A DNA stretch of 64,000 nt from Mucilaginibacter_A sp964251965 (GCA_964251965.1 CAXULQ010000002.1:186001-250000); one strand, 5' to 3'; shown: positions 18,325 through 27,144, counted from the stretch's first letter. Numbers and translations: made by a program. The notes: generated by a model not told the origin, from the letters alone.

Positions 18325-19119
18325 ATGCAATCTTTAAACATAAGTTTCCTTCGGTTTACTTTTTTTGATGTGCTGGATGTGGTGCTGGTGGCCATCATCC
18401 TATATCAAATTTATAATTTGATCCGCGGCACTATTGCGGCCAATATTTTTATTGGCTTGGCCATAGTTTGTGTTTTGTATTTTGTGGTGAAGGCTCTGAA
18501 CATGCAATTGCTCACCAATATCTTGGGCAATTTTATGAACGTTGGCATCATTGCGCTGATTGTGGTTTTTCAGCCCGAGATCAGGCGGTTTCTGTTATTG
18601 GTTGGCCGTAACGCTTCCCTCCAGCGGAACAAAGCCTGGTGGAAATATTTTTTCGGCACAAAAGAGGAAGAAAAAAATAACCTCGTGCGCATAAAACCAA
18701 TTATTGATGCCTGCAAAACCATGCAACAAAGCCGGACAGGTGCGCTGATTGTTTTTGCAAAATATTACGACGAAGAGTTTTTCCATAACAGCTGCGAGTA
18801 CGTTGATGCCAAAATTACCAAACGCTTGTTGGAAAGCATTTTCCAGAAATATAGCCCGCTGCATGACGGCGCGGTGGTTATCGCCCAAAACAAAATAAAA
18901 TCGGCCAGTTGCATTTTGCCTTTAACCGATAAAACAGATTTGCCGCCGCAATTTGGTTTGCGCCACCGTGCCGGCATCGGCATTTCTGAAGCCAGCGATG
19001 CAACGGCATTAATTGTCTCCGAAGAAACCGGCGAAATTGCTTATGCCAAACAGGGAAAAGTAAAAATGAACATTACTTTCGCAGAACTGGAGAAGCTGCT
19101 GAACAAAGATTTTGACTGA
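18325..19119 (+). CDS. cdaA: Membrane diadenylate cyclase CdaA
   Basis: The enzyme makes cyclic di-AMP from two ATP. From the ATG at 18325 the product is 264 residues; the frame extends back to a TTG at 18298 but MQSLNISFLRFTFFDVLDVV is the better start. Three membrane segments lie in about the first 85 residues. The DAC domain follows, with SRTGALIVF, the catalytic DGA in YSPLHDGAVVIA, and LGLRHRAG-type FGLRHRAGIGISE. The stop TGA runs directly into a motif copy (19120-19131). In Firmicutes cdaA is linked to cell-wall and osmotic control; here the neighbours give no such hint. Confidence 0.93.
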   Translation: MQSLNISFLRFTFFDVLDVVLVAIILYQIYNLIRGTIAANIFIGLAIVCVLYFVVKALNMQLLTNILGNFMNVGIIALIVVFQPEIRRFLLLVGRNASLQRNKAWWKYFFGTKEEEKNNLVRIKPIIDACKTMQQSRTGALIVFAKYYDEEFFHNSCEYVDAKITKRLLESIFQKYSPLHDGAVVIAQNKIKSASCILPLTDKTDLPPQFGLRHRAGIGISEASDATALIVSEETGEIAYAKQGKVKMNITFAELEKLLNKDFD

Positions 19120-19149
19120 TAAAAGAAGCATTACATGAAGTTGTGCCTT

Positions 19150-19230
19150 TTTTTATGCCGGTAAAAACAGCATCGGTTATTTAAATGCATTTATTTTTGT
19201 GAATGACTTTGCCAATATAACCGGCTTATC
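19150..19230 (-). pseudogene. Duplicated tail of the M1 aminopeptidase gene
   Basis: A 38-bp stretch (about 19146-19183), including a sister-form motif copy (19162-19173) and the last stop codon, is identical to 19969-20006 at the end of the aminopeptidase gene. Upstream of it the minus-strand frame reads ILAKSFTKINAFK-stop against YIAKAIDEINAAK-stop in the intact gene: six of 13 residues agree. The two copies bracket the cassette at 19238-19883. Confidence 0.6.
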
Positions 19231-19237
19231 CGTTTCT

Positions 19238-19810
19238 TCAACTTTCTGCACTATCATCTAACATTTGCTTTATAGTGTGATGATAAGCATCTAAATAAAT
19301 TTGTCTGTCTATATTTTCCTTCCTGATTAAGATAGCACTATACCAGTTATCTTTTCCATATTTAATATTTGAATGATGTAACTCGTAATTGCTGCTGTTT
19401 TCATTAAACCATGTTGCAAAAGTTATACGGCGGTTACGTGCCATACCATCCTTATTGTCGCATAAATATACAAATGCATCGTTAGGATACTGTTCCAAAA
19501 AACCCTTAAAAATTGATATAATTGTCGCTTTGCTTCTTGCGTCGTGATGCTGAGCGGTTTGCAGATTATTTGGCTTAGCGTTAAAGCCAAACATAAAAAC
19601 GCTTATGTAAGCTTGTTGGTCTGTAACAGTTGGGTCGAGCAAACTATAACTTGTTAAATAAACGTAATATTGGCTTCCTAACTTATTTATAAACTTAAAC
19701 CCTTCTGCTGTAGGGGTTAGCTTATAAAGGTTTAACAAACTTAATATCTTTAAGCAAAGAAAGCGGTTTTCCTTCTTCAATAGCATATGCAATACTTTTC
19801 TTATCCTCAA
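19238..19810 (-). CDS. Protein of unknown function, DUF6169-like
   Basis: The frame gives up to 190 residues, but about the first 27 lie over the small gene at 19722-19883 and look like out-of-frame sequence. A TTG near 19740 or translational coupling is a plausible true start. The conserved core (FKFINKLGSQYYVYLTSY, then MFGFN, DARSKATIISIFKGF, DAFVYLCDNKDGMARNR and TFATWFNEN) matches what I recall of DUF6169, a Bacteroidota family without known function. No membrane segment or catalytic motif is visible. It sits between two copies of the aminopeptidase tail, suggesting insertion as a unit with the small upstream gene. Confidence 0.6.
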   Translation of the reverse strand: MRIRKVLHMLLKKENRFLCLKILSLLNLYKLTPTAEGFKFINKLGSQYYVYLTSYSLLDPTVTDQQAYISVFMFGFNAKPNNLQTAQHHDARSKATIISIFKGFLEQYPNDAFVYLCDNKDGMARNRRITFATWFNENSSNYELHHSNIKYGKDNWYSAILIRKENIDRQIYLDAYHHTIKQMLDDSAES

Positions 19811-19883
19811 TCATTTTAATAAAAGGATTAATAAAAGATGCCTTTTGCTTGTTAGGGGCAGGATGGTTTTTAATATTTTTCAC
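19722..19883 (-). CDS. Small protein upstream of the DUF6169-like gene
   Basis: A 53-codon frame starts with GTG at 19881-19883 (a TTG lies two codons earlier) and ends at 19722. The product includes FINPFIKMIEDKKSIAYAIE and then LKDIKFVKPL. Small Bacteroidota proteins of this pattern, an acidic-basic helix and a closing IKFxxPL, occur widely as far as I recall, but I know no function. It overlaps the start of the DUF6169-like gene in another frame, so the two are probably translated from one message. Confidence 0.55.
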   Translation of the reverse strand: MKNIKNHPAPNKQKASFINPFIKMIEDKKSIAYAIEEGKPLSLLKDIKFVKPL

Positions 19884-19999
19884 AATCAAAAATAGTTATT
19901 ATTATTAAAACAAACTGCTTAACAGGCTTTTTCTTCAAAATATAAAAAGCATCCCTAAAATCAGGATACCTTTTTTTATGCCGGTAAAAACAGCATCGG

Positions 20000-22519
20000 T
20001 TATTTAGCGGCATTTATTTCATCAATTGCTTTTGCGATATAATCAGCTTGGGCATTTAACTGGCTTTTTAAAGTTGCATCTGCATTTTTGGCCTGGTTTT
20101 GCTTTTGTGTTTTAAGCTGGTTCAGCAGCGAAACCACGGGCTGGTCAATACCGAATTGTTTGTATTTAACGGCAAAGTTTTTAAAAGCATCCACCCGTAA
20201 ATCCACTTTTTGGGTATCGTTTATTTTCCCCAGCATGGCAACGTAACCCTGTTGCATGGTGTTAAATTTAACTTGTGGCGTGCCTTGGTCAAACGCTTTA
20301 CTTACAAAAGGCAACTCCGCTTCCGAGCCTTGCGATGCGTAAACGGATATGATAGATTGTGTTAACGCGCCTTTATTGTCTTTTTCAAAGCTTTTGGCCA
20401 ACTGTAAAGCCTCGTCCGGGTTTTGCGCAGCCAGCGCATTTAAAGCTGCGCCTTGTACCGCATAAGATTGGCTGTTGATTGCGTTTTTAAACAATGTTAA
20501 ATCATTTTTATTTTTCATTTTGCCTAAAGCTCCTATCGCTGCTGCTTTTACCGTATTATTTTGGTCGTTTTGGGCGATGCCTGTTAAAACCGGAAGTGCA
20601 GCCTGTTTAACTTCATCACTGCTGAGGTTTATATTTTGGATAGCCAGGACCCGTAAACCGTAATATTTGTCTTTCAACGCAGCCAAAACTACTTTGCGCG
20701 CCCCGGCATCGCCTTGTTTGCCCATTAAAGCATTCATCGCTTCCAAGCGGTCTAAATACAAAGGCGCATTAAAGTACTGAAACACAAATTCTTCGGGAGT
20801 TTTATTATCCGTTTTTTGGGCGAGGAGGACTTTATCGCCATCCACATTTACCAGGTTTGGTTTGGATGGAAGTTTAAAGCTAAGCGTATCCGTTTTGTCT
20901 CTCATCCATATCTGATGGCGTTCTTTTTTCCCTCCGGCATAGATATCAACCGCCATCGGCAAAGTAAAAGTTTGCCCTTCCTGCGTTTGGGTTAAGTAAA
21001 CAGATTGCGTTTTGCCGGCCTCGTCCCACTTGTAATCAATTTTTAACTCCGGATGGCCGGCACCATAATACCATTGGTTAAAAAACCAGTTTAAATCTTT
21101 GCCGCTTACTTGTTCGAGCGCTAAACGAAGTTGCTGTGCTTCGCCGTTTCCCAAAGCATTTTGGCGGAGATATAAGTTTAGGCCGGTAAAAAAAGCATCT
21201 TCACCTAAATAATTGCGCAGCATATTTAAAATGCAGCCGCCTTTTGGGTAGCTAACTGCGTCGAATACATCTTCCTTATCTGCATAATAAAAACGGACCA
21301 GGTTTTTAGTTTTCGCATCCCTGGAATTCAAATAAGTAAGCCGGTTTTCATTAATGTGCGCGCCGCCTTCATCTTTTCCGTAGCGGTGCTCTGCCCAAAG
21401 CGTTTCGCTAAAATCAGCAAAAGATTCATTTACGGTTATATTGCTCCAGCTTTCGCAGGTAACATAATCCCCAAACCATTGGTGGAAAAGTTCATGCGCG
21501 ATGGTACTTTCTCCCGGGCTGTAGTTATCGTCCAGCATTTCGCGGGCGGTTTTTTGTACGTATTCGCCGTGCAAAGTGGCGGTTGTGTTTTCCATTGCGC
21601 CGCTTACATAATCCCGGACAACAATCTGGCTGTATTTATTCCAAGGGAAATCTAAGCCCAAAATCTTTGAATAAAAACCGATCAGTTCCGGCGTAAAACC
21701 AAAAATTTGTTTGGCAAAAGGGGCATAAGCCGGTTCCAGATAATAACTCACTTCTTTATCTTTCCATTTGTCTTTGTAGATTTTGAAATCGCCAACGGCC
21801 ATCATAAAAAGGTACGGAGAATGCGGCTTATCCATTTTCCAGGTATCAGTTCGCAAACCGTTTCCGGCAGGTTTTTGGGAGATCAGTTTTCCGTTAGAAA
21901 GCGTAACATATTTTGAAGGAACCGTCATGCTGATTTCTTCCAGCGTTTTTTGGTTTGGTTTATCGATCGTTGGAAACCAGGCCGATGAACTTTCGGTTTC
22001 GCCTTGTGTCCAAATCTGGACCGGTTTGGTTTTATCCGCGCCATCCGCATTAATAAAATATAAACCTTTGGCATCGCTGATGGCCGAACTTCCTTTTACT
22101 TTTAGTTGGTCCGGTTTGGCCGTGTAACTTAAATAAAGCGTGTAGTTTTCTGCGGAAGTGTATTTTTTATCGAGGTTGATTTTCAGTTTCAAACTATCAT
22201 ACGAAAACTTTAACGGCACATTTTTACCGTTTTTCACCACGGAAATATTGCTGATGTCCATCCCTTTCGCATCCAAAGTCAAAGAATCTGTTGGGTAAAA
22301 ATGCGGTTTTAAGGTAACCCATTCTTTGCCGTATAAATAATGTTTAGCGTAATCAAAACGTACATCCAATTTGGTGTTTACCAGATCATTAATTTTAGTT
22401 GGCGTGGCGCGGTAAATTTGCATGGCCCGGTTATCCGCTGGGGTTTGTGCATTTAATGTAGAAACAATCAAACAAGCCACACTAAAAGCAGCAAATGGTT
22501 TAAAGCGGTTAGGGGTCAT
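20000..22519 (-). CDS. M1-family metallo-aminopeptidase with HEAT-like C-terminal domain
   Basis: The 839-residue exported protein (signal peptide ending LIVSTLNAQ) removes N-terminal amino acids from peptides in the periplasm. The exopeptidase motif GAMEN lies near residue 307, and the zinc site HELFHQWFGD (HExxH) with the downstream Glu in NESFADFSE near 343-370. Residues beyond about 590 form HEAT-like helical repeats (ALKDKYYGLRVLAIQNI). The stop is followed by a sister-form motif copy (19985-19996). Related genes are common in Bacteroidota and usually monocistronic. Confidence 0.93.
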   Translation of the reverse strand: MTPNRFKPFAAFSVACLIVSTLNAQTPADNRAMQIYRATPTKINDLVNTKLDVRFDYAKHYLYGKEWVTLKPHFYPTDSLTLDAKGMDISNISVVKNGKNVPLKFSYDSLKLKINLDKKYTSAENYTLYLSYTAKPDQLKVKGSSAISDAKGLYFINADGADKTKPVQIWTQGETESSSAWFPTIDKPNQKTLEEISMTVPSKYVTLSNGKLISQKPAGNGLRTDTWKMDKPHSPYLFMMAVGDFKIYKDKWKDKEVSYYLEPAYAPFAKQIFGFTPELIGFYSKILGLDFPWNKYSQIVVRDYVSGAMENTTATLHGEYVQKTAREMLDDNYSPGESTIAHELFHQWFGDYVTCESWSNITVNESFADFSETLWAEHRYGKDEGGAHINENRLTYLNSRDAKTKNLVRFYYADKEDVFDAVSYPKGGCILNMLRNYLGEDAFFTGLNLYLRQNALGNGEAQQLRLALEQVSGKDLNWFFNQWYYGAGHPELKIDYKWDEAGKTQSVYLTQTQEGQTFTLPMAVDIYAGGKKERHQIWMRDKTDTLSFKLPSKPNLVNVDGDKVLLAQKTDNKTPEEFVFQYFNAPLYLDRLEAMNALMGKQGDAGARKVVLAALKDKYYGLRVLAIQNINLSSDEVKQAALPVLTGIAQNDQNNTVKAAAIGALGKMKNKNDLTLFKNAINSQSYAVQGAALNALAAQNPDEALQLAKSFEKDNKGALTQSIISVYASQGSEAELPFVSKAFDQGTPQVKFNTMQQGYVAMLGKINDTQKVDLRVDAFKNFAVKYKQFGIDQPVVSLLNQLKTQKQNQAKNADATLKSQLNAQADYIAKAIDEINAAK

Positions 22520-22632
22520 TTTGTGATAAAAATTATGCTCATTGTAATTTGTAAATTTACAATCATCCGGCTAATTATGAAGTTTTTGTTAAATAGCAAG
22601 ATATTTATTTAAGCAAAAAACTAACACAAAAA

Positions 22633-22662
22633 AAATCCGGTGCTTTTGAAAGCATCGGATTT
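22633..22662 (-). terminator. Rho-independent terminator of the bacilliredoxin gene
   Basis: AAATCCGGTGCT pairs with AGCATCGGATTT (one G-T pair) around a 6-base loop. On the minus strand the stem is followed by a run of T. A sister-form motif copy (22671-22682) lies between it and the stop codon, overlapping the last base of the TAA. Confidence 0.85.
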
Positions 22663-22681
22663 TATATCGATAAAAACAGTA

Positions 22682-23092
22682 TTAACAATATTGGTCGAAA
22701 GCACCAGCCAAATTATCGGCAATCATTTGTGCCGGGCGGCCTTCAATCTGGCGGCGTTCAATAATGTGCACTAATTTTCCATCCTTAAACAAAGCCATTG
22801 CTGGCGATGACGGCGGATAAGGCAACATATAATCGCGTGCTGCATCAACGGCATCCCTTTCCATTCCGGCAAAAACGGTTACAAAACGGTCTGGCACTTT
22901 TCCGTTTTGCGTTACCATTTTAGCAGCCGGACGTGCATTGGCAGCCGCACAACCACAAACCGAATTAACCATTACAAAAGTAGTTCCGGTTGATTCGATT
23001 GCGTTTTTTACTTCCTCAGCAGTTTTCAATTCCTGGAAACCAACTTTGGTTAAATCTTCCCGCATCGGGGCAACTAAATATTCTGGGTACAT
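22682..23092 (-). CDS. BrxA/BrxB-family bacilliredoxin
   Basis: The 136-residue thioredoxin-fold protein carries the family CGC motif (Cys46-Gly-Cys48 in NSVCGCAAANARPAA) and a C-terminal Cys in the last residue. In Firmicutes these proteins remove bacillithiol from protein thiols. Whether this organism makes bacillithiol cannot be read here, though many Bacteroidota do. MYPEYLVAPMREDL and MERDAVDAARDYM are typical of the YphP/YqiW group. It is divergent from adenosylhomocysteinase, an enzyme also tied to sulphur metabolism. Confidence 0.9.
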   Translation of the reverse strand: MYPEYLVAPMREDLTKVGFQELKTAEEVKNAIESTGTTFVMVNSVCGCAAANARPAAKMVTQNGKVPDRFVTVFAGMERDAVDAARDYMLPYPPSSPAMALFKDGKLVHIIERRQIEGRPAQMIADNLAGAFDQYC

Positions 23093-23216
23093 TTTTTCTT
23101 TTTTTAAATCAACACAAATCTAATCAAACTATTTTAGCCCTGTAGATCCGCGCAAAATATTAACATCCAACTGACAACATAACTTATATTGATTTCAGAA
23201 TAAAACTTTTAATACT

Positions 23217-23224
23217 TATTTTTG
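23217..23224 (+). promoter_or_regulatory. Bacteroidota -7 element in front of ahcY
   Basis: TATTTTTG matches TAnnTTTG. A TTTC at 23193-23196 lies 20 bp upstream as a weak -33 element. The transcript would then begin near or inside the motif copy at 23230-23241, only two bases before the ATG, giving a very short leader. Confidence 0.5.
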
Positions 23225-23243
23225 CCTCATAAAAGAAGCATTT

Positions 23244-24557
23244 ATGTCATTAGTAGAAACTTACACTCCTTACAAAGTAAAAGATATTAAGCTGGCCGAG
23301 TGGGGCCGGAAAGAAATCGGTTTGGCCGAAGCAGAAATGCCCGGATTAATGGCTTTACGCCAGGAATACGGCGTATCAAAACCGCTGAAAGGCGCTCGGA
23401 TTGCCGGTTGTTTGCACATGACGATCCAAACTGCGGTATTGATTGAAACACTGACCGAATTGGGTGCCGAAGTTACCTGGTCGTCCTGCAATATTTTTTC
23501 CACACAAGATCATGCCGCTGCTGCAATTGCTGCTGCCGGTATCCAGGTTTATGCCTGGAAAGGAATGAACGAGGAAGAATTTGAATGGTGTATCGAGCAA
23601 ACTTTGCATTTTGGCGAAAACCAAGAGCCATTAAATATGATTTTGGATGATGGCGGCGATTTAACCAATTTAGTTTTAGATAAATATCCGGAACTGGTTG
23701 CCGCAATCAAGGGTTTATCCGAAGAAACCACAACCGGTGTCCACCGTTTATACGAGCGCGTTAAAAATGGCACGTTGCCAATGCCTGCCATCAATGTAAA
23801 TGATTCGGTTACGAAATCCAAGTTTGATAATAAGTACGGTTGCCGCGAATCTTTGGTCGATGCCATCCGCCGTGCAACCGATGTGATGATGGCTGGAAAA
23901 GTAGCTGTAGTTTGCGGTTATGGCGATGTTGGAAAAGGTTCTGCGGATTCATTACGCAATGCCGGTGTACGTGTAATTGTTACCGAAATCGATCCGATTT
24001 GTGCTTTGCAAGCTGCAATGGAAGGTTTTGAAGTGAAGAAACTTTCGACTGCAATTGCAGAAGCGGATATCGTAGTTACTGCAACCGGAAATTGCGATAT
24101 TGTAAAAGAACAACACTTTCGTTCTTTGAAAGATAAAGCTATTGTTTGTAACATCGGCCACTTTGATAACGAAATTGATATGGCTTGGCTGAACAGCAAT
24201 TACGGAACTTCCAAAATTGAAATTAAGCCGCAAGTTGATAAATATACAATTGAAGGTAAAGATGTAATTGTTTTGGCAGAAGGCCGATTGGTAAACTTAG
24301 GTTGTGCAACCGGCCATCCAAGTTTCGTGATGAGTGCTTCTTTTACCAACCAAACTTTGGCACAATTAGAACTTTGGATGCATACCGACAAGTATGAAAA
24401 CAAGGTTTATACTTTGCCAAAAACGTTGGATGAAAAAGTTGCAAGATTGCATTTGTCCAAAATTGGTGTGGAATTAGAAGAACTGGAAAATTACCAGGCT
24501 GATTACATTGGTGTAAAAGTTGAAGGTCCGTTTAAACCGGAGTATTATCGGTATTAG
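23244..24557 (+). CDS. ahcY: Adenosylhomocysteinase
   Basis: The enzyme hydrolyses S-adenosylhomocysteine to adenosine and homocysteine with bound NAD, closing the methyl cycle. The 437-residue length is normal. CNIFSTQDHAAAAIA, DDGGDLT, the NAD-binding VCGYGDVGKGSA (about 219-230) and the C-terminal KPEYYRY with its cofactor-contacting Lys and Tyr are all present. One exact motif copy (23230-23241) ends two bases before the ATG, and a one-mismatch copy (24334-24345) encodes SASFT inside the gene. A strong terminator follows at 24601. Confidence 0.97.
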   Translation: MSLVETYTPYKVKDIKLAEWGRKEIGLAEAEMPGLMALRQEYGVSKPLKGARIAGCLHMTIQTAVLIETLTELGAEVTWSSCNIFSTQDHAAAAIAAAGIQVYAWKGMNEEEFEWCIEQTLHFGENQEPLNMILDDGGDLTNLVLDKYPELVAAIKGLSEETTTGVHRLYERVKNGTLPMPAINVNDSVTKSKFDNKYGCRESLVDAIRRATDVMMAGKVAVVCGYGDVGKGSADSLRNAGVRVIVTEIDPICALQAAMEGFEVKKLSTAIAEADIVVTATGNCDIVKEQHFRSLKDKAIVCNIGHFDNEIDMAWLNSNYGTSKIEIKPQVDKYTIEGKDVIVLAEGRLVNLGCATGHPSFVMSASFTNQTLAQLELWMHTDKYENKVYTLPKTLDEKVARLHLSKIGVELEELENYQADYIGVKVEGPFKPEYYRY

Positions 24558-24600
24558 AACCGTTAGATATTTTGTTTATTTATAAACGAATTTTTGTATT

Positions 24601-24637
24601 AAATGAAGGCTTTTATAATTTATAAAAGCCTTCATTT
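24601..24637 (+). terminator. Terminator of ahcY
   Basis: A perfect 18-bp inverted repeat (24601-24618 and 24620-24637) containing GAAGGC/GCCTTC is followed by a T run. It separates ahcY from the AT-rich ATPase gene. Confidence 0.88.
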
Positions 24638-24687
24638 TTTTAGATCGGTTTTATTTACTAATATCGTTTAGATTACTATTTGTACTA

Positions 24688-25776
24688 ATGATTAATAAAT
24701 TATTTGTAAAAGGCTTTAAATCGATTAAGGAACAAGAAATAAACCTTAATCCCATAAATATTCTGATTGGCGGCAACGGTGTAGGTAAAAGTAATTTTAT
24801 TTCTATTTTTTCTTTAGTTAGAAATCTTTATGATGAAAACTTAGAAGACTACATATTAAAAAAAGGAGGGGCAGACAGTTTTTTATATTTTGGTAAAAAA
24901 AGTACCCAGCAAATAGATTTAGATTTTTACTTTGGTAGTAATAATATTTCTGATAATAGATTTATATTGTCTTTATCAGAAACGCAAGATTCTTTATATA
25001 TAAAATCAATTGGAACAGCCTTCGCATCGTATGGCACATGGTACTTTAAAAACTATGGAAATTCTTTAAAAGAATTTAGCTTTAAAGGGATTAGCTACGG
25101 ACAAGGATATTATGTTAATAGTAGATTAAAAGAATTTGAAGTTTATCATTTTCATGATACTGGAGATAATTCCCCTATTAAAGGGAAGTCGAACCTTGAT
25201 GATAATTATTATTTAAAAAATAATGGATCTAATATTGCAGCTTTTTTGTATTATTTAAAAGAAAAGCATTACAAGTATTTTTTACGGATAGAAAAGACCG
25301 TTCAATCTATTGCCCCCTTTTTTGACAGATTTGTATTGGCTCCTAATCGTTTAAATGAAAAGCAAATACAATTAGAATGGAGGGAAGCAGGTTCACCTGA
25401 TACTTATTTCAATGCTTATAACTTGTCTGACGGTACTTTGCGTTTTATCTGTTTAACTACTTTGTTAATGCAGCCTGAACCACCTAAAACAATAATTATT
25501 GATGAGCCTGAGTTGGGACTACACCCAGTTGCAATACACAAATTAGCAGGTTTAATTCGTAAAGCTTCCACCAATGTACAAATTATAGTTTCTTCCCAAT
25601 CTATTAACTTGGTTGATTACTTTGAACCCGAAGATATTTTAGTTGCAGATCGTGAAAACAAAGAGACTGTTTTCAAAAGGTTGGATAAAGATTTATTAAA
25701 AGCGTGGTTAGAAGATTATAGTTTAGGAGAAGTATGGGAAAAAAACATAATTGGTGGTCAACCTTCTAATAGATAA
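24688..25776 (+). CDS. OLD/ABC-like AAA ATPase of a probable defence pair
   Basis: The 362-residue ATPase has Walker A IGGNGVGKS (about 27-35), an ABC-like signature in NLSDGTLRFICL (about 247), Walker B IIIDEPELGLHP (about 268-279) and a switch region IIVSSQS. This is the AAA_21 layout of single-gene OLD-like ATPases, with no nuclease domain of its own. The next gene, 3 bp downstream, is a DUF4276 protein, a TOPRIM-like partner. ATPase plus DUF4276 pairs are found among anti-phage and abortive-infection systems. The gene is visibly AT-richer than its neighbours, which fits acquisition by transfer. The biological role here is inferred. Confidence 0.82.
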   Translation: MINKLFVKGFKSIKEQEINLNPINILIGGNGVGKSNFISIFSLVRNLYDENLEDYILKKGGADSFLYFGKKSTQQIDLDFYFGSNNISDNRFILSLSETQDSLYIKSIGTAFASYGTWYFKNYGNSLKEFSFKGISYGQGYYVNSRLKEFEVYHFHDTGDNSPIKGKSNLDDNYYLKNNGSNIAAFLYYLKEKHYKYFLRIEKTVQSIAPFFDRFVLAPNRLNEKQIQLEWREAGSPDTYFNAYNLSDGTLRFICLTTLLMQPEPPKTIIIDEPELGLHPVAIHKLAGLIRKASTNVQIIVSSQSINLVDYFEPEDILVADRENKETVFKRLDKDLLKAWLEDYSLGEVWEKNIIGGQPSNR

Positions 25777-25779
25777 AAC

Positions 25780-26424
25780 ATGAAAAGATTAGTATTCTTA
25801 GTAGAAGGGGATACAGAATTAATATTAATAAATCAACATGTAATTCCATATTTATATAAGCAAGGCTTTACTAATTCCATGAATGCACAAAAAATTATAA
25901 CTAACAGGAAGCTACATACAAAAGGAGGTAATATTAATTATGAATACTTGCAAAATGATATTAATAGAGTTTTTGCCCAAGGTAATGTTATTATAACAAC
26001 GTTTTTAGATTTTTTTCGGTTACCTAATACGTTTCCCGGGTATACTATCAATGTTAATAACATAGTTAATGTAGAAGCAGCCATACATAAGGAATTCGGA
26101 AATCATCCATATTTAATTCCTTATATTCAAAAACACGAGATGGAAGCATTGATGTATTGTTGCATTGATGGTTTTGAGATTGTAGTAGATGAGGCTAAAG
26201 CTTTAAAAGCATTACAAGAAATTATAGACAAATACTTCAATCCAGAAGAAATTAATTCTGCACCAAATAAAGCCCCATCGAAGCGGTTGAAAGCAATATT
26301 TAATTATGATAAAGTTGTTGATGGCGAATTGATTTTAGAAGCAGTTGGTATAAGTAACATGATAAACAAATGTCCCAGGTTTGCGCTCTGGTTACAGAAA
26401 ATTCAAGATGCATTGAGAAAATAG
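25780..26424 (+). CDS. DUF4276-family TOPRIM-like partner protein
   Basis: The 214-residue protein opens with LVFLVEGDTELILIN, where VEGxTE supplies the acidic residue expected for a TOPRIM-like metal site. TTFLDFFRLP supplies a second Asp and PYIQKHEMEALMYC the conserved HExEA segment. The C-terminus PSKRLKAIFNYDKVVDG is also typical of the family. It starts 3 bp after the ATPase stop, so both are co-expressed. By analogy with related ATPase/TOPRIM pairs it is likely the effector, perhaps a nuclease. Base composition matches the ATPase and differs from flanking genes. Confidence 0.8.
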   Translation: MKRLVFLVEGDTELILINQHVIPYLYKQGFTNSMNAQKIITNRKLHTKGGNINYEYLQNDINRVFAQGNVIITTFLDFFRLPNTFPGYTINVNNIVNVEAAIHKEFGNHPYLIPYIQKHEMEALMYCCIDGFEIVVDEAKALKALQEIIDKYFNPEEINSAPNKAPSKRLKAIFNYDKVVDGELILEAVGISNMINKCPRFALWLQKIQDALRK

Positions 26425-26490
26425 GCATTTTTTAAAAGAACTTTTAAGAAACCTTTTGTTTTGTATTATGATTATGTTAACGTTTCTTTT

Positions 26491-27144
26491 ATGAACTCAA
26501 AATTTACATTCTTACTTGTTTTTTGCTGTGGACTGATCTTACGAGCTTCTGCCCAAGATTTGCCAAAAACAGAAAAACCGATCAAACAACGTTACAGTCT
26601 TTTTCATCCAACATCAAAAGATTCGTTACGATCTTTTGATCCTGATCGCCCAAATATTACCGAATCGCCTTATAATGTTGATGCCGGACATATTCAATAC
26701 GAAGCCGATTTTTTGCGTTACGAATATAAAACCACCAGCGAAAGCAAAGAACATACTTTGCTTTATAATTATTTCAACATCAAAGTTGGGTTGACAAATA
26801 GTTTGGCCGCGCAGTTATTAATCCAAACTTATACACACCAGCAAACCGAAACTTTAGATACGCACGAAAAAACCTCGAACGCAGGATTCGGCGATTTAAC
26901 AGTCCGTTTAAAGAAGAATTTTTTGAGGAATGATGGCAATATTTCGTTGGCAGTGATTCCATATTTAACTTTTCCAACTAACCATTACGAATGCAATTTA
27001 AACGAACACAGCATAAATAATTATTTTGATACTGCTTTACAATACGGCGTTTCTAAATCTGTAATGTTTGATTTAGGTTTTAATTTGGGTATTGAAAAAG
27101 CGGCTGATCATGCTTTATTTGTTGGCATTGCATCCAGGATTTAA
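26491..27144 (+). CDS. Outer-membrane transporter-like protein (MetA-type family), probably internally deleted
   Basis: The frame opens with a TTG at 26461, but ATG at 26491 gives a proper signal peptide (MNSKFTFLLVFCCGLILRAS). The mature start DPDRPNITESPYNVDAGHIQ is typical of the phenol MetA-type outer-membrane family. Beta strands follow to YLTFPTNHYE, then the protein jumps to the terminal INNYFDTALQYGVSKSVMFD and ASRI end. Members of the family as I know them have some 60 more residues between these parts, so this copy may lack several strands. The last four bases overlap the convergent deacetylase-like gene. Confidence 0.65.
   Translation: MNSKFTFLLVFCCGLILRASAQDLPKTEKPIKQRYSLFHPTSKDSLRSFDPDRPNITESPYNVDAGHIQYEADFLRYEYKTTSESKEHTLLYNYFNIKVGLTNSLAAQLLIQTYTHQQTETLDTHEKTSNAGFGDLTVRLKKNFLRNDGNISLAVIPYLTFPTNHYECNLNEHSINNYFDTALQYGVSKSVMFDLGFNLGIEKAADHALFVGIASRI

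Noticed and set aside
18595..18888. Antisense frames within cdaA and other long genes
   Set aside because: All lie opposite well-recognised coding sequence and lack domains of their own.
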